Assembly: GCA_016699735.1 (NCBI GenBank)
Contig: CP065008.1
Coordinates: 1,302,001 to 1,366,000, forward strand
Direction of reading: 5' to 3'
Length of the DNA: 64,000 nt
Origin: Alphaproteobacteria bacterium
GTDB lineage: Bacteria; Pseudomonadota; Alphaproteobacteria; Micavibrionales; Micavibrionaceae
A model generated the notes under the pieces. It saw only the letters and a program-made list of their open reading frames with translations. It was not told where the DNA came from and searched no databases. Both the position numbers and the translations under genes were made by a program. Shown one piece after another: positions 42,442 through 50,941 of the stretch; within the stretch, counting starts at the first letter, position 1, and the number at the start of each line of letters is the position of its first letter.

Positions 42442-43062
42442 ATGCCGAGAGTCTCTAAGAAACTGCTTTTATCCTGCGCCGTGATAGGAGCTTCAATCTT
42501 TCATACGGCCCTGGCAAAAGCAGAGGAGCAAAAAAGCGAAACACTGCAGTCGGCGCCCATATCCGTTCCGGCGCCGCAGACGCTCAAAGCCCTGACCCGC
42601 GAGGCCATCGAGGCCTTTTACGAAGAAGCCTCTCGGGTTCAGCTTGAAAAAATAGAGCGGACCGTTGCGTTTTTGAAAAAGCATATGCATGAGGATTCCA
42701 TCAGCACGATGAAGATTCTCTCGCACGTTCCCGGCGCCCAGAGCGTCAGCGAGGTCATGACTCTGAACAAGAAACAGCTCATCCTGAAAACCAAGGAGGG
42801 GGCGCGGAGCACCAAGGTCAAATCGCTCAAGACCAAAATCATCGCCGTGAATCTGCTGGAGGAGGGGCGTAAGGCCAAAGTCAAGGATACGTCTTTCGGC
42901 GTGTCCCTCATGCGCGTGGCTTCGCCCTATGGCAGCGTGATGCTGATGGAGGCCGAGCAGTCGATGTTCTGCGACGACGAATTGGCCTTGTCCGCCGAGG
43001 GTGTCATCCAGATACTCAAGAGCAAATGCAACGTCGAACTCTCGATGGAAGAGAAAAAGTAA
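42442..43062 (+). CDS. Exported protein of unknown function
   Basis: A 206-residue protein with a signal peptide (MPRVSKKLLLSCAVIGASIF, cleavage near ALAKAEE). The rest is mainly helical, with no known motif. It reads opposite to the flagellar genes: its stop is 3 bases before the flhA stop and its start is 175 bases from that of flhF. It is one of three plus-strand genes interleaved in the minus-strand flagellar run. Envelope location is likely; the role is not known. Confidence 0.7.
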   Translation: MPRVSKKLLLSCAVIGASIFHTALAKAEEQKSETLQSAPISVPAPQTLKALTREAIEAFYEEASRVQLEKIERTVAFLKKHMHEDSISTMKILSHVPGAQSVSEVMTLNKKQLILKTKEGARSTKVKSLKTKIIAVNLLEEGRKAKVKDTSFGVSLMRVASPYGSVMLMEAEQSMFCDDELALSAEGVIQILKSKCNVELSMEEKK

Positions 43063-43065
43063 GCC

Positions 43066-45222
43066 CTAAATCTGCCCCAGCGTGCGGATCCGCGCCTTCG
43101 GGTGGATTTCGTTCTGCGACATCACGACCGTCTGTGGCCGGAACCGCTCGATCACCGAGCGGACATAAGGCCTTATGCCCGGAGAGGTCAGAAGCACCGG
43201 CGAAACCCCCTCATGCGACAGGCTATCGTATTTCGTGCGAATCGCCGTGATAAATTCCTGCAGCTTGCTGGGCGGCATAGCCAAATGCTTTTCCTCCCCG
43301 TCCCCCATCAGGGATTCCATGAACGACCCCTCCCAATCGGGAGAGAGAGTCACCAGCGGCAGCACACCGTTGGCATCGGCATAGGTATCGCACAACTGCC
43401 GCGACAGGCGGCTGCGGACGTGTTCGCTGATCTGCGCGAGGCTCTTGGTGTAAACGGCGGCCTCCGCAATCCCTTCAAGGATGGTCGGCAGGTTACGCAC
43501 CGATATCCGCTCGGAGAGAAGATTTTGCAGGATGCGCTGCAAACCGCCGAGGGAAATCTGGCCGGGAATGACATCGGCGACCAGCTTCTGGTAGTCCCTG
43601 TGCATCTCGTTGAGCAGCTTCTGCGTCTCGGCGTAATTCAGCAGGTCCGGCATATTGTCCTTGATGATTTCCGTCAGATGCGTGGTAATCACCGTCGGCG
43701 CATCGACGACCGTATAGCCGCGGAAATGCGCTTCCTCGCGGTATTGCTGGTCGATCCACATGGCGGGGAGGCCGAAGGTCGGTTCGATGGTGTTCTCCCC
43801 CGGCAAACTGATCGAATCCCCGTTCGGGTCCATACAGAGCAGCATATTGGGACGGATATCGCCGCGCCCCGCGTGGATTTCCTTGATGCTGACGACATAG
43901 GTGGTGGAGGGCAGTTGGAGATTGTCCTGAATCCGCACCGCAGGCAGAACGTACCCCATATCCTCCGCCAGTTGCCGCCGCAGCCCCTTGATCTGGTCGG
44001 TCAGCTTGTTCCCGCCATCGCCCTGCACCAGCGGCAGCAAACCATAGCCAAGCTCCAGCCGGATCGTATCCATCGCCAGCGCCTTGGAAATCGGCTCGTC
44101 GGCGACGGCCGGTCCGCCCGGCTGCCCCGGCTTGGCCTGTACGGCGGCGGCCTCCTTCTCCTCCAGAGCAACCCGCTGAAAGGACACATAAGAAATCCCG
44201 GCCAGAATCAGGGCCAGAATCATGAAGGGGATTTTCGGAATACCCGGCATAAGACCGAGCATGAGGATCAGCACGGCGCTCATGGCCAGCGCCCGCGGAT
44301 AGCGCCCGAACTGTTCGAACAACTGCTGCTCCGCCGAGCCCTCGACGCCCGCTTTGGAAACCAGAAGACCCGCCGCGACAGAAACAATAAGCGCGGGAAC
44401 CTGACTCACCAGCCCATCGCCGATGGTCAGGACAGTATAATTTTGCGCGGCTTCGGCGAGTGTCAGTCCCTCTGAGACCGTGCCGATCACGATGCCCCCG
44501 ATAATGTTGATAAACACGATCAGGATTCCCGCGATGGCATCCCCGCGTACGAATTTGGCCGCGCCGTCCATGGCCCCGAAGAAGTTGCTTTCCTGCTCCA
44601 GCTTTTTGCGCCGCGCCTTGGCTTCGTCCTCGGTAATCATTCCGGCGGAGAGGTCGGAGTCAATCGCCATCTGCTTGCCCGGCATAGCGTCAAGCGTAAA
44701 CCGCGCCGCCACTTCCGCGATCCGCCCCGAACCCTTGGTGATAACGATAAAGTTAACGATGACGAGAATGGAGAACACAATCGCGCCGATGACGTAACTG
44801 TCCTTGATGATGAACGTCCCGAACGCCTCGATCACCGCCCCGGCGGCGTCATGACCGTTATGCCCGTTCTCAAGGATCAGCCGCGTGGACGCGACGTTCA
44901 GCCCTAGCCTTAAGGCCGTGGAAATCAGCAAGACGGTCGGAAAGGTCGAAAATTCCAGCGGCGTCTGGATAAACAAAACCGTCATGAGAATAAGGACGGA
45001 AAACGTGATGGAGATCGACAATCCGGCATCCAGCATGATCGTCGGCATCGGGATCAGCATAAACAGGATGATCGTGATGATGCCCAGCGCAAAAAGCACA
45101 TCCGGCCGCATGATCGGCGAAAGCCGCGCCCCCACAGGGCTGGCACGGAATCTCTCCATAGACCCCGCAACGCCGGGAGCCGGACGCGGAGCGGGCAGAT
45201 GGGATGTAGGACCGGTGGCCAT
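43066..45222 (-). CDS. flhA: Flagellar export gate protein FlhA
   Basis: FlhA is the large export-gate protein in the inner membrane. The 718-residue protein has eight spans in its first half (first DVLFALGIITIILFMLIPMP), the FHIPEP-type region LRLGLNVASTRLILENG, the FATGLDAMPGKQM-equivalent RFTLDAMPGKQMAID and a cytoplasmic C-domain ending in the substrate-docking region. ATG at 45222 is preferred to the TTG at 45252. The gene lies between the plus-strand genes at 42442 and 45357. Confidence 0.95.
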   Translation of the reverse strand: MATGPTSHLPAPRPAPGVAGSMERFRASPVGARLSPIMRPDVLFALGIITIILFMLIPMPTIMLDAGLSISITFSVLILMTVLFIQTPLEFSTFPTVLLISTALRLGLNVASTRLILENGHNGHDAAGAVIEAFGTFIIKDSYVIGAIVFSILVIVNFIVITKGSGRIAEVAARFTLDAMPGKQMAIDSDLSAGMITEDEAKARRKKLEQESNFFGAMDGAAKFVRGDAIAGILIVFINIIGGIVIGTVSEGLTLAEAAQNYTVLTIGDGLVSQVPALIVSVAAGLLVSKAGVEGSAEQQLFEQFGRYPRALAMSAVLILMLGLMPGIPKIPFMILALILAGISYVSFQRVALEEKEAAAVQAKPGQPGGPAVADEPISKALAMDTIRLELGYGLLPLVQGDGGNKLTDQIKGLRRQLAEDMGYVLPAVRIQDNLQLPSTTYVVSIKEIHAGRGDIRPNMLLCMDPNGDSISLPGENTIEPTFGLPAMWIDQQYREEAHFRGYTVVDAPTVITTHLTEIIKDNMPDLLNYAETQKLLNEMHRDYQKLVADVIPGQISLGGLQRILQNLLSERISVRNLPTILEGIAEAAVYTKSLAQISEHVRSRLSRQLCDTYADANGVLPLVTLSPDWEGSFMESLMGDGEEKHLAMPPSKLQEFITAIRTKYDSLSHEGVSPVLLTSPGIRPYVRSVIERFRPQTVVMSQNEIHPKARIRTLGQI

Positions 45223-45356
45223 GGGAAGCGCGAAAGAATTAAGACAAAACAAAAAAGACGGAAAAGCAGGATTCTGCCTCCTGACTCATTCTAGCGGTTC
45301 ATCTCACGATATGCAAATCGGGGGTTTCTAAGTTAAAATAAGGAAAGGGGAGGCAT

Positions 45357-45647
45357 ATGCTGCTCTTGTGGATATACATCGCCGCCAATCTTTATATGGC
45401 GCTGTTGACATGGACAAGCTACCGGAAGATGCTGCATGGCCGCGGGCATGAATTTCTCTGGACGTTCGATAACGGCATTAATCTTTTCCTCTACTGGGTA
45501 TTCATCACCTCCAGTTTCGAAATTGCCTTTTTCCACAGCCACAACCTCGGAGTCTTTTTGTTAAACGTGGCGCAGGTCGCCGCATTTATCGGCCTGATTA
45601 AAATCGGCACCAAGGATTTTTTCACCACAAAGGAAAACAGAGCCTAA
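45357..45647 (+). CDS. Small membrane protein
   Basis: A 96-residue protein with three hydrophobic segments (MLLLWIYIAANLYMALL, GINLFLYWVFITSSFEIAFF, LGVFLLNVAQVAAFIGLI). A strong GGGGAGG ribosome site precedes the ATG at 45357. Its stop overlaps the end of flbD by four bases, tail to tail, while its start diverges from flhA. No family known. Confidence 0.72.
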   Translation: MLLLWIYIAANLYMALLTWTSYRKMLHGRGHEFLWTFDNGINLFLYWVFITSSFEIAFFHSHNLGVFLLNVAQVAAFIGLIKIGTKDFFTTKENRA

Positions 45648-47020
45648 CCCGCAGCTCCGGCAGGGATTTTTAAGCCCTCGTCTTTGTACTGGTTGAGCTT
45701 GTTCCGCAGCGTACGGATGGAAATCCCCAGAACTTTCGCGGCATGGGTCCGGTTGCCCAGACAATGGTCAAGAGTGTTAAGGATCATGTCCCGCTCGACA
45801 TCCGCAATCGTCCGCCCGATCAGATTCTCAACCGCGCCCTCGTTTTGCAGCGGCGCGGCCGCAGATGACGGCGCAACCGCAGGTCTGGCCGCAGCCGCCT
45901 CAGCCCCCGGAGAGGAAAGCGGACCGCTTTGCAGGAAGATCGCCGCATCCTCGATCTCCGGCTCGGCAGAGATCAGGATCGCCCGGTGCATGGTGTTCTC
46001 AAGTTCGCGGATATTTCCGCGCCACTGGCAATCCGTCAGCAGCCGCATCGCGCTGGCGGAGATTTTCTTGCTTGAAACCCCGTTGGCTTCGGCATATTTG
46101 TCGATAAAGAACTGCGCCAGAATCCTGATATCCCCGGGCCGTTCCCGCAGCGGGGGCAGGGCGAGGTTAACAACATTCAGGCGGAAATAAAGATCTTCCC
46201 GGAATTCGCCCTTCTGGACGGACTGCTCAAGATTCCGGTTGGACGTGGCGATAATCCGCACATCGACTTTGACAGAATCGTTACTGCCCACGCGGGTGAT
46301 TTCCCGCTCCTGAATGGCGCGCAGCAGCTTGGCCTGAAGCTGCGGGTGCATCTCGCTGACCTCATCAAGGAGCAGGGTTCCCCCGCCGGCTTCCTCGAAC
46401 TTTCCGATCCGCCGCGCACTTGCGCCGGTAAAGGCGCCCTTTTCATGCCCGAACAATTCCGACTCCAGAAGATTTTCAGGAATGGCCGCGCAGTTAACAG
46501 CGATGAACGGCCCGTTCTTGCGCTTGGATTTGGCATGGATATGCTTGGACATGACTTCCTTGCCCGTGCCGGATTCACCCGTAATCAGAACGGTCGCTTC
46601 CGAAGGCGCGATCTTGTCGGCCAGCTTGACCACCGCCTGCATGGAGGGGTCGTTGGCGATCATCTTGCTGTTGTCTTCAGTCACCGCCTCGATAATCGCC
46701 GCGATCAACTCGGCATCGGGGGGCAGGGGCACGTATTCCTTGGCCCCCTCCTGTATCGCCTTGACAGCCGCCCGCGCATCCGTGCTGACCCCGCAGGCGA
46801 CAACCGGAAGATGAATACGCTCGGTCTTGAGCCGTTCGATGAAAGGGCCGATCTTTTGCTTGACGTCGATCATCACAAGGTCCGCGCCCTTGCCGTTCAT
46901 CAACGCCCCCAAAGCCTGCTCGGTATCCTCGCAATGAATCACCTTGGCCCCGCGCTGGAGGGCGATCTTGCCCGCCTGGGTGATATAGCCTTCAAGCTGA
47001 CCGATAATCATTAAACGCAT
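45644..47020 (-). CDS. flbD: Sigma-54-dependent flagellar regulator FlbD
   Basis: FlbD activates middle and late flagellar genes with sigma-54 in alphaproteobacteria. The 458-residue protein has a degenerate receiver (Asp52 kept, acidic pocket lost), an AAA+ domain with GESGTGKE (about 146-153), the sigma-54 contact loop GAFTGA (about 194-199), and a Fis-type helix-turn-helix at the C-terminus (LGNRTHAAKVLGISIRTLRN). Position between fliN/motA and flhA matches Caulobacter order. It ends 4 bases inside the convergent small gene. Confidence 0.9.
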   Translation of the reverse strand: MRLMIIGQLEGYITQAGKIALQRGAKVIHCEDTEQALGALMNGKGADLVMIDVKQKIGPFIERLKTERIHLPVVACGVSTDARAAVKAIQEGAKEYVPLPPDAELIAAIIEAVTEDNSKMIANDPSMQAVVKLADKIAPSEATVLITGESGTGKEVMSKHIHAKSKRKNGPFIAVNCAAIPENLLESELFGHEKGAFTGASARRIGKFEEAGGGTLLLDEVSEMHPQLQAKLLRAIQEREITRVGSNDSVKVDVRIIATSNRNLEQSVQKGEFREDLYFRLNVVNLALPPLRERPGDIRILAQFFIDKYAEANGVSSKKISASAMRLLTDCQWRGNIRELENTMHRAILISAEPEIEDAAIFLQSGPLSSPGAEAAAARPAVAPSSAAAPLQNEGAVENLIGRTIADVERDMILNTLDHCLGNRTHAAKVLGISIRTLRNKLNQYKDEGLKIPAGAAG

Positions 47021-47086
47021 AGTAAGTGAACCCTCGAACTAATTAGACATAACCATAATTTTACGGTAAATAAAGACGTTCACCGC

Positions 47087-47100
47087 TATACTATATACAT
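47087..47100 (+). promoter_or_regulatory. -10-like element abutting the ATG at 47101 (possible leaderless mRNA)
   Basis: TATACT (47087-47092) lies so close to the ATG at 47101 that transcription starting about 7 bases later would produce a message with almost no leader. No ribosome site precedes the ATG, in agreement. A -35 box is not evident. Confidence 0.4.
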
Positions 47101-47802
47101 ATGGCACAAAAAAACTATATACCAGCGGATTACGAAGGAATAAAGGTCGTCGGCGACCTTTGCGCCCTGCTGCAGACCGATTTTGGCCACTTTGCGAATG
47201 TGATTCTCTATCCCCGGCGACTGAAAGGCGACTTCGAGGGGCTCGCGGATGTGATGGCCGAGCATTTTCAACTCACCGATTCGGAGATTTTCATCAAATA
47301 CGCCGACAGGCAAAAACTCATCGATTTCCGCGAAACCCTCTCCGATAAAAAACTTCTCGCCGCGCTCGAAGTCGTCCTGACCGATATGGAGTTTTTCCAT
47401 CATTCGGGCGCCCGCCCGCATATTCGTATTCTCAAGACCTATACCGAGGATGAAACCACGCATGAGTTTCATGTCGATGGCGTGATGCAGGATTTCGACC
47501 GTTTCATGACCTGCTACAACGATCCGGTCACCGAGTTTATGCGTAATGACGATGTGCTGAAGGTCGAGGGGCATAAAGTGACCTGCAAACCTGATGCGCC
47601 GATCTACGCCTTCCGGCCCGGCGATATCTGGAGACAGCGTGTCCGCAACAAGAATGTCAGCGCCCTTGGGAAATGGCTGAAGAAACTCCTCCAGACCGAC
47701 CGCCGCCGCGCCTTCGTCCACCGTGCCTTGCGCTCGGACCGCCCGCGCCTGATGTTGGTGGGGGATTTGCGCCTGGAACCAGGGAAAACTCAGTCGAAAT
47801 AA
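47101..47802 (+). CDS. DUF1826-like protein with HxD motif
   Basis: A 233-residue protein. EFHVDG (residues about 124-129) and a later His (AFVHRAL) with an Arg near RPRLMLVGD are spaced like the His-Asp...His iron ligands of a cupin-fold, 2-oxoglutarate-oxygenase-type enzyme, and the surrounding blocks resemble DUF1826. It has no export signal. Its tail overlaps the end of the motA-like gene by 13 bases, tail to tail. It is the third plus-strand gene interleaved in the flagellar run. Chemistry is inferred only. Confidence 0.62.
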   Translation: MAQKNYIPADYEGIKVVGDLCALLQTDFGHFANVILYPRRLKGDFEGLADVMAEHFQLTDSEIFIKYADRQKLIDFRETLSDKKLLAALEVVLTDMEFFHHSGARPHIRILKTYTEDETTHEFHVDGVMQDFDRFMTCYNDPVTEFMRNDDVLKVEGHKVTCKPDAPIYAFRPGDIWRQRVRNKNVSALGKWLKKLLQTDRRRAFVHRALRSDRPRLMLVGDLRLEPGKTQSK

Positions 47803-48638
47803 CGGATTTGATCCGAGGGCGCGAGTTCCCCGTTCAACGCCATCTCAAGGCTGCGCGGGTTTTCGTGGCTGACGATCGAACGGCACGCCTTGAGGATCAG
47901 GTTCATGATCTGCACCTCGTCCGCCGTGTGTTTATCGAGCTTGACCGCCATCGGCGCCAGAATAATATTCCCCATGATCGCGCCGTAAAAGGTGGTCAGC
48001 AGAGCGACCGCCATCGCGGGACCGATCGCCTCCGGATTCTCCAGATCGGCCAGCATCTGCACCAGCCCGACCAGCGTCCCGATCAAGCCCATCGCCGGGG
48101 CGATTTCCGCCGCCCGCCGGAGGACGCTCGACGAACGTTTTTGCCGCTCGATGAAACTGTCGATCTCGATTTTCAGCATCCGGTCGATATCCTCGGCACT
48201 GTACCCGTCCACGACAAGCTGGAAGGATTTGGCAAGAAACGGTTCCTTCCGCATCTCCCCCTCATAGGCGCTCAGCGCTAAAAGCCCCCGCTTGCGCGCC
48301 ACCGTGGCGATATCCATCAGGCTCTGCGCCAGACGCGAGGGTTCGCGCACCGGACGGAAAAACGCGGCAGCAATGACGCTCCCCGTCTTGCGGAGTTCAT
48401 CCGTAGTGTAGGCTGTGCAGGTGGCCGTCAAGGTGCCGAAAACAACGAGCAGAATGGAGGGAATATCGATAAAGCTGGCCTCGCTCCGTGAAAACATCAT
48501 CGCAGCTACAATAAGGGCCAGCGTCAGGGCCAGACCGAAGACGGTCGCAAGGTCCGCCCGCTTGGCGGCAACGGGAATTCGTACAACCGGGATGGGGATG
48601 GTGTCCTGCGCTGTTACGGCTTCGGCGGCGTCGCTCAT
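47790..48638 (-). CDS. motA: MotA/TolQ/ExbB family proton-channel protein (motility stator)
   Basis: A 282-residue inner-membrane protein with four spans: about 30-50, 55-75, 165-185 and 200-220. The segment PAMGLIGTLVGLVQMLADLENPEAIGPAMAVALLTTFYG (quoted in parts) is the stator-pore helix pair of MotA-type proteins. A cytoplasmic loop between spans two and three carries charged residues for rotor contact. It follows fliN by about 38 bases. No MotB is seen nearby. MotA rather than ExbB is inferred from the flagellar neighbours. Confidence 0.85.
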   Translation of the reverse strand: MSDAAEAVTAQDTIPIPVVRIPVAAKRADLATVFGLALTLALIVAAMMFSRSEASFIDIPSILLVVFGTLTATCTAYTTDELRKTGSVIAAAFFRPVREPSRLAQSLMDIATVARKRGLLALSAYEGEMRKEPFLAKSFQLVVDGYSAEDIDRMLKIEIDSFIERQKRSSSVLRRAAEIAPAMGLIGTLVGLVQMLADLENPEAIGPAMAVALLTTFYGAIMGNIILAPMAVKLDKHTADEVQIMNLILKACRSIVSHENPRSLEMALNGELAPSDQIRYFD

Positions 48639-48675
48639 GAAGTCTCCGGTTGTTTAGATAAAGATACGCGCTGTT

Positions 48676-49071
48676 CTAGCCGCGGTCGGATTTGACGATT
48701 TCCGTCATGGTGATGCCCAGCTTATCGTCAACCACGACCACCTCTCCGCGGGCGACCAGACGGTTATTGACATAAATATCAATCGCCTCGCCGACCTTGC
48801 GATCAAGTTCGACCACCGCGCCACGTCCGAGCTTCAGAAGCTGGCTGACCTGCATGGTCGAGCGCCCCAAAACAGCTGAAATCTGAACAGGAATGTCATA
48901 GATGGCGCTGACATCTCCGGCCATCGGCTGTCCGACTTCGTAATCCTGTTCGTTCATGCCCTTGAGTTCGGGCGCCTCGTCGATCTCGTTCAACGCCATG
49001 CCCGCCTTGGCCGGACCGCCGCCGAACATATTGTCCACATCGTCCTGGCTGGCTTTTTTATCGTCGCTCAT
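48676..49071 (-). CDS. fliN: Flagellar C-ring protein FliN
   Basis: FliN forms the lower part of the flagellar switch with FliM and FliG. The 131-residue protein has an acidic N-terminal extension and a C-terminal SpoA domain: DIPVQISAVLGRSTMQVSQL, LGRGAVVELDRKVGEAIDIY and VNNRLVARGEVVVVDDKLGI. It shares base 49071 with the end of fliH. Typical length. Confidence 0.92.
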   Translation of the reverse strand: MSDDKKASQDDVDNMFGGGPAKAGMALNEIDEAPELKGMNEQDYEVGQPMAGDVSAIYDIPVQISAVLGRSTMQVSQLLKLGRGAVVELDRKVGEAIDIYVNNRLVARGEVVVVDDKLGITMTEIVKSDRG

Positions 49072-49877
49072 CAGCTCTCTCCAGCATCCTCATTCTTCTT
49101 TTTGCCGCCGCGCTTTTTGGGCGCAGCCTTCTCCGAGACATCGTTCGCTTTCGCCGTTTCGGGTTTCTCCTGATCCGAAACAGGCAAACCAGACGGCGCA
49201 GGGGCATCGTCCGGCAAGGAATCCAAAAACATCTCCCCCTCATCATGGACCGTAATACCGCGGGCCGCAAGAGTCTCTTCCAGAATGGAAAAAATTTTCA
49301 GCGCAATATTTTTGGGGTCGTGGATCGCCCCCCCGTCAGCCCAGCTCAGCCGACACTCGGTGCCGCGCAGGGCAGAGGACGCGTTCAACTGAAACCCCGT
49401 CTCCGGTGTCATGTTTTCCTGCGCCATAAAGGCGCGTGTCTCCTCGGCAAGCGCCACCGGAACCTCGATGATCAGTGTGTTGCTCTTGAGACCCGCCGCA
49501 ACGATTTCGCGTAATTTTTCGCGCACATCCTCAATCCCCGAATGGCGGGAAAGAAGCGGAAAGATTTTACGCACGATGGAATAGGTCAGGTTCAGCGCTT
49601 CGGCTTCATAAAGCGCCTTCCGCTCATCCTCCGCCGCAAATAGCAGGCTCGAATTCTGCCGGATATTCTGGACGAGGGCGAGAACCTGCTTCGTCAGTCC
49701 CGCCTGTCCTTCCGCAAAACCCGCCTTCCGCCCCTGTTCGTAGGCTTCGGCTTTTGCCTTTTCAAGATCGGGAGCGGTGAACTCCAGCGGCGGCCCCTTG
49801 TTCTTGGAGGTCATCCGCCCAACTTCGTCGAAGACGTTCTGGTCGAAGAAAAAAGGCTGTCCCTTGCGGTTGGTCAT
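49071..49877 (-). CDS. fliH: Flagellar export regulator FliH
   Basis: FliH binds FliI and ties the ATPase to the C ring. The 268-residue protein has a charged N-terminus, a coiled-coil middle with KAKAEAYEQGRKAGFAEGQA (the AxxxGxxxG-like pattern of FliH), and a globular C-domain (IFPLLSRHSGIEDVREKLRE). It lies between fliG and fliN, the usual position. A Lys/Ala-rich tail of about 50 residues follows the conserved part. Confidence 0.85.
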   Translation of the reverse strand: MTNRKGQPFFFDQNVFDEVGRMTSKNKGPPLEFTAPDLEKAKAEAYEQGRKAGFAEGQAGLTKQVLALVQNIRQNSSLLFAAEDERKALYEAEALNLTYSIVRKIFPLLSRHSGIEDVREKLREIVAAGLKSNTLIIEVPVALAEETRAFMAQENMTPETGFQLNASSALRGTECRLSWADGGAIHDPKNIALKIFSILEETLAARGITVHDEGEMFLDSLPDDAPAPSGLPVSDQEKPETAKANDVSEKAAPKKRGGKKKNEDAGES

Positions 49878-49912
49878 CGGGCTCGCTCTATAGTAAAACA
49901 GGTATACACAGC

Positions 49913-50932
49913 TTAGAATATCATCTCGTCTTCCGTGCTGCCGCTGGCGATCACGATTTCGCCCCGGGCCTCCAGATCCTTGGCCACGTTGACGATGTAC
50001 TGCTGCGCCTCCTCGACATCCTTGAGGCGGACCGGCCCCATGGCGGCCATGTCTTCCTTCATGATCTTGGCGGCGCGCTCGGACATATTGGAGAAGAACA
50101 GGTCGCGCATCGTCTCGGTGGCACCCTTGAGAGCGGTCGGGAGTTTTTCTTTGTCGGCAGCGCGGATGAGGGTCTGCACGGACGCCGGATCGAGTTTGCC
50201 CAGATCCTCGAACGTGAACATCAGGCTGCGGATCTTTTCAGCGGAATCGGGAACCATGCGCTCCAGCTCTTCCATAAAACGGGATTCAACCGAGCGCTCA
50301 AGGCTATTGAAAATTTCCGCCACAACTTCATGACTGTCACGCCGCTGCGTGCGGGCGAGGTTGGACATGAACTCCTTCCGCAGAGTTTTTTCGACCTCAT
50401 CGAGAATTTCCTTCTGCACCGTCTCCATCCGCAGCATCCGCTGGATGACCTCGATAGCAAAACTGTCGGGAAACTGCCCCAGAACACGGGCGGCATGGTC
50501 GGTGGAAATTTTTGAAAGTACGACCGCGACGGTTTGCGGATATTCTTTCTGTAGAAAATTGGCCAGCACTTCCTCGTTGACGTTGCCCAGTTTTTCCCAC
50601 ATCGTCCGCCCTGCCGGACCGCGGATCTCCTCCATAATGGAGTCGATTTTATCCTGGTTCATCCCGGATTTCAGCAGAAGCCGCTCAGTGCTGTCATGGG
50701 AGCCGACAACCGCATTGGTTGAACTCATCTGCTCGGCAAAATCGATGAACAGGCGCTCAATCACACCGGGGCTGATCCGCCCCAGAGTGGAAATGATCTG
50801 CGAGAGTTCTAGAATCTCCTCATCGTCCATCATGCCAAAAAGCTTCGAGGACTGCTCCTCGCTCAGGGAAAGAATAAGGATAGCGGCTTTTTCCGGGCCG
50901 GAGAGAGAGCGGTAATCGTCACGGACGCGCAT
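49913..50932 (-). CDS. fliG: Flagellar motor switch protein FliG
   Basis: FliG is the rotor torque protein on the cytoplasmic side of the MS ring. The 339-residue protein has LSGPEKAAILILSLSEEQSSKLF (residues 8-30), EYPQTVAVVLSKI, and the C-terminal torque helix LMFTFEDLGKLDPASVQTLI with the conserved charged residues. The typical EHPQTIA motif reads EYPQTVA. It is downstream of fliF by 9 bases. Confidence 0.95.
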   Translation of the reverse strand: MRVRDDYRSLSGPEKAAILILSLSEEQSSKLFGMMDDEEILELSQIISTLGRISPGVIERLFIDFAEQMSSTNAVVGSHDSTERLLLKSGMNQDKIDSIMEEIRGPAGRTMWEKLGNVNEEVLANFLQKEYPQTVAVVLSKISTDHAARVLGQFPDSFAIEVIQRMLRMETVQKEILDEVEKTLRKEFMSNLARTQRRDSHEVVAEIFNSLERSVESRFMEELERMVPDSAEKIRSLMFTFEDLGKLDPASVQTLIRAADKEKLPTALKGATETMRDLFFSNMSERAAKIMKEDMAAMGPVRLKDVEEAQQYIVNVAKDLEARGEIVIASGSTEDEMIF

Positions 50933-50941
50933 ACAAGCCTC

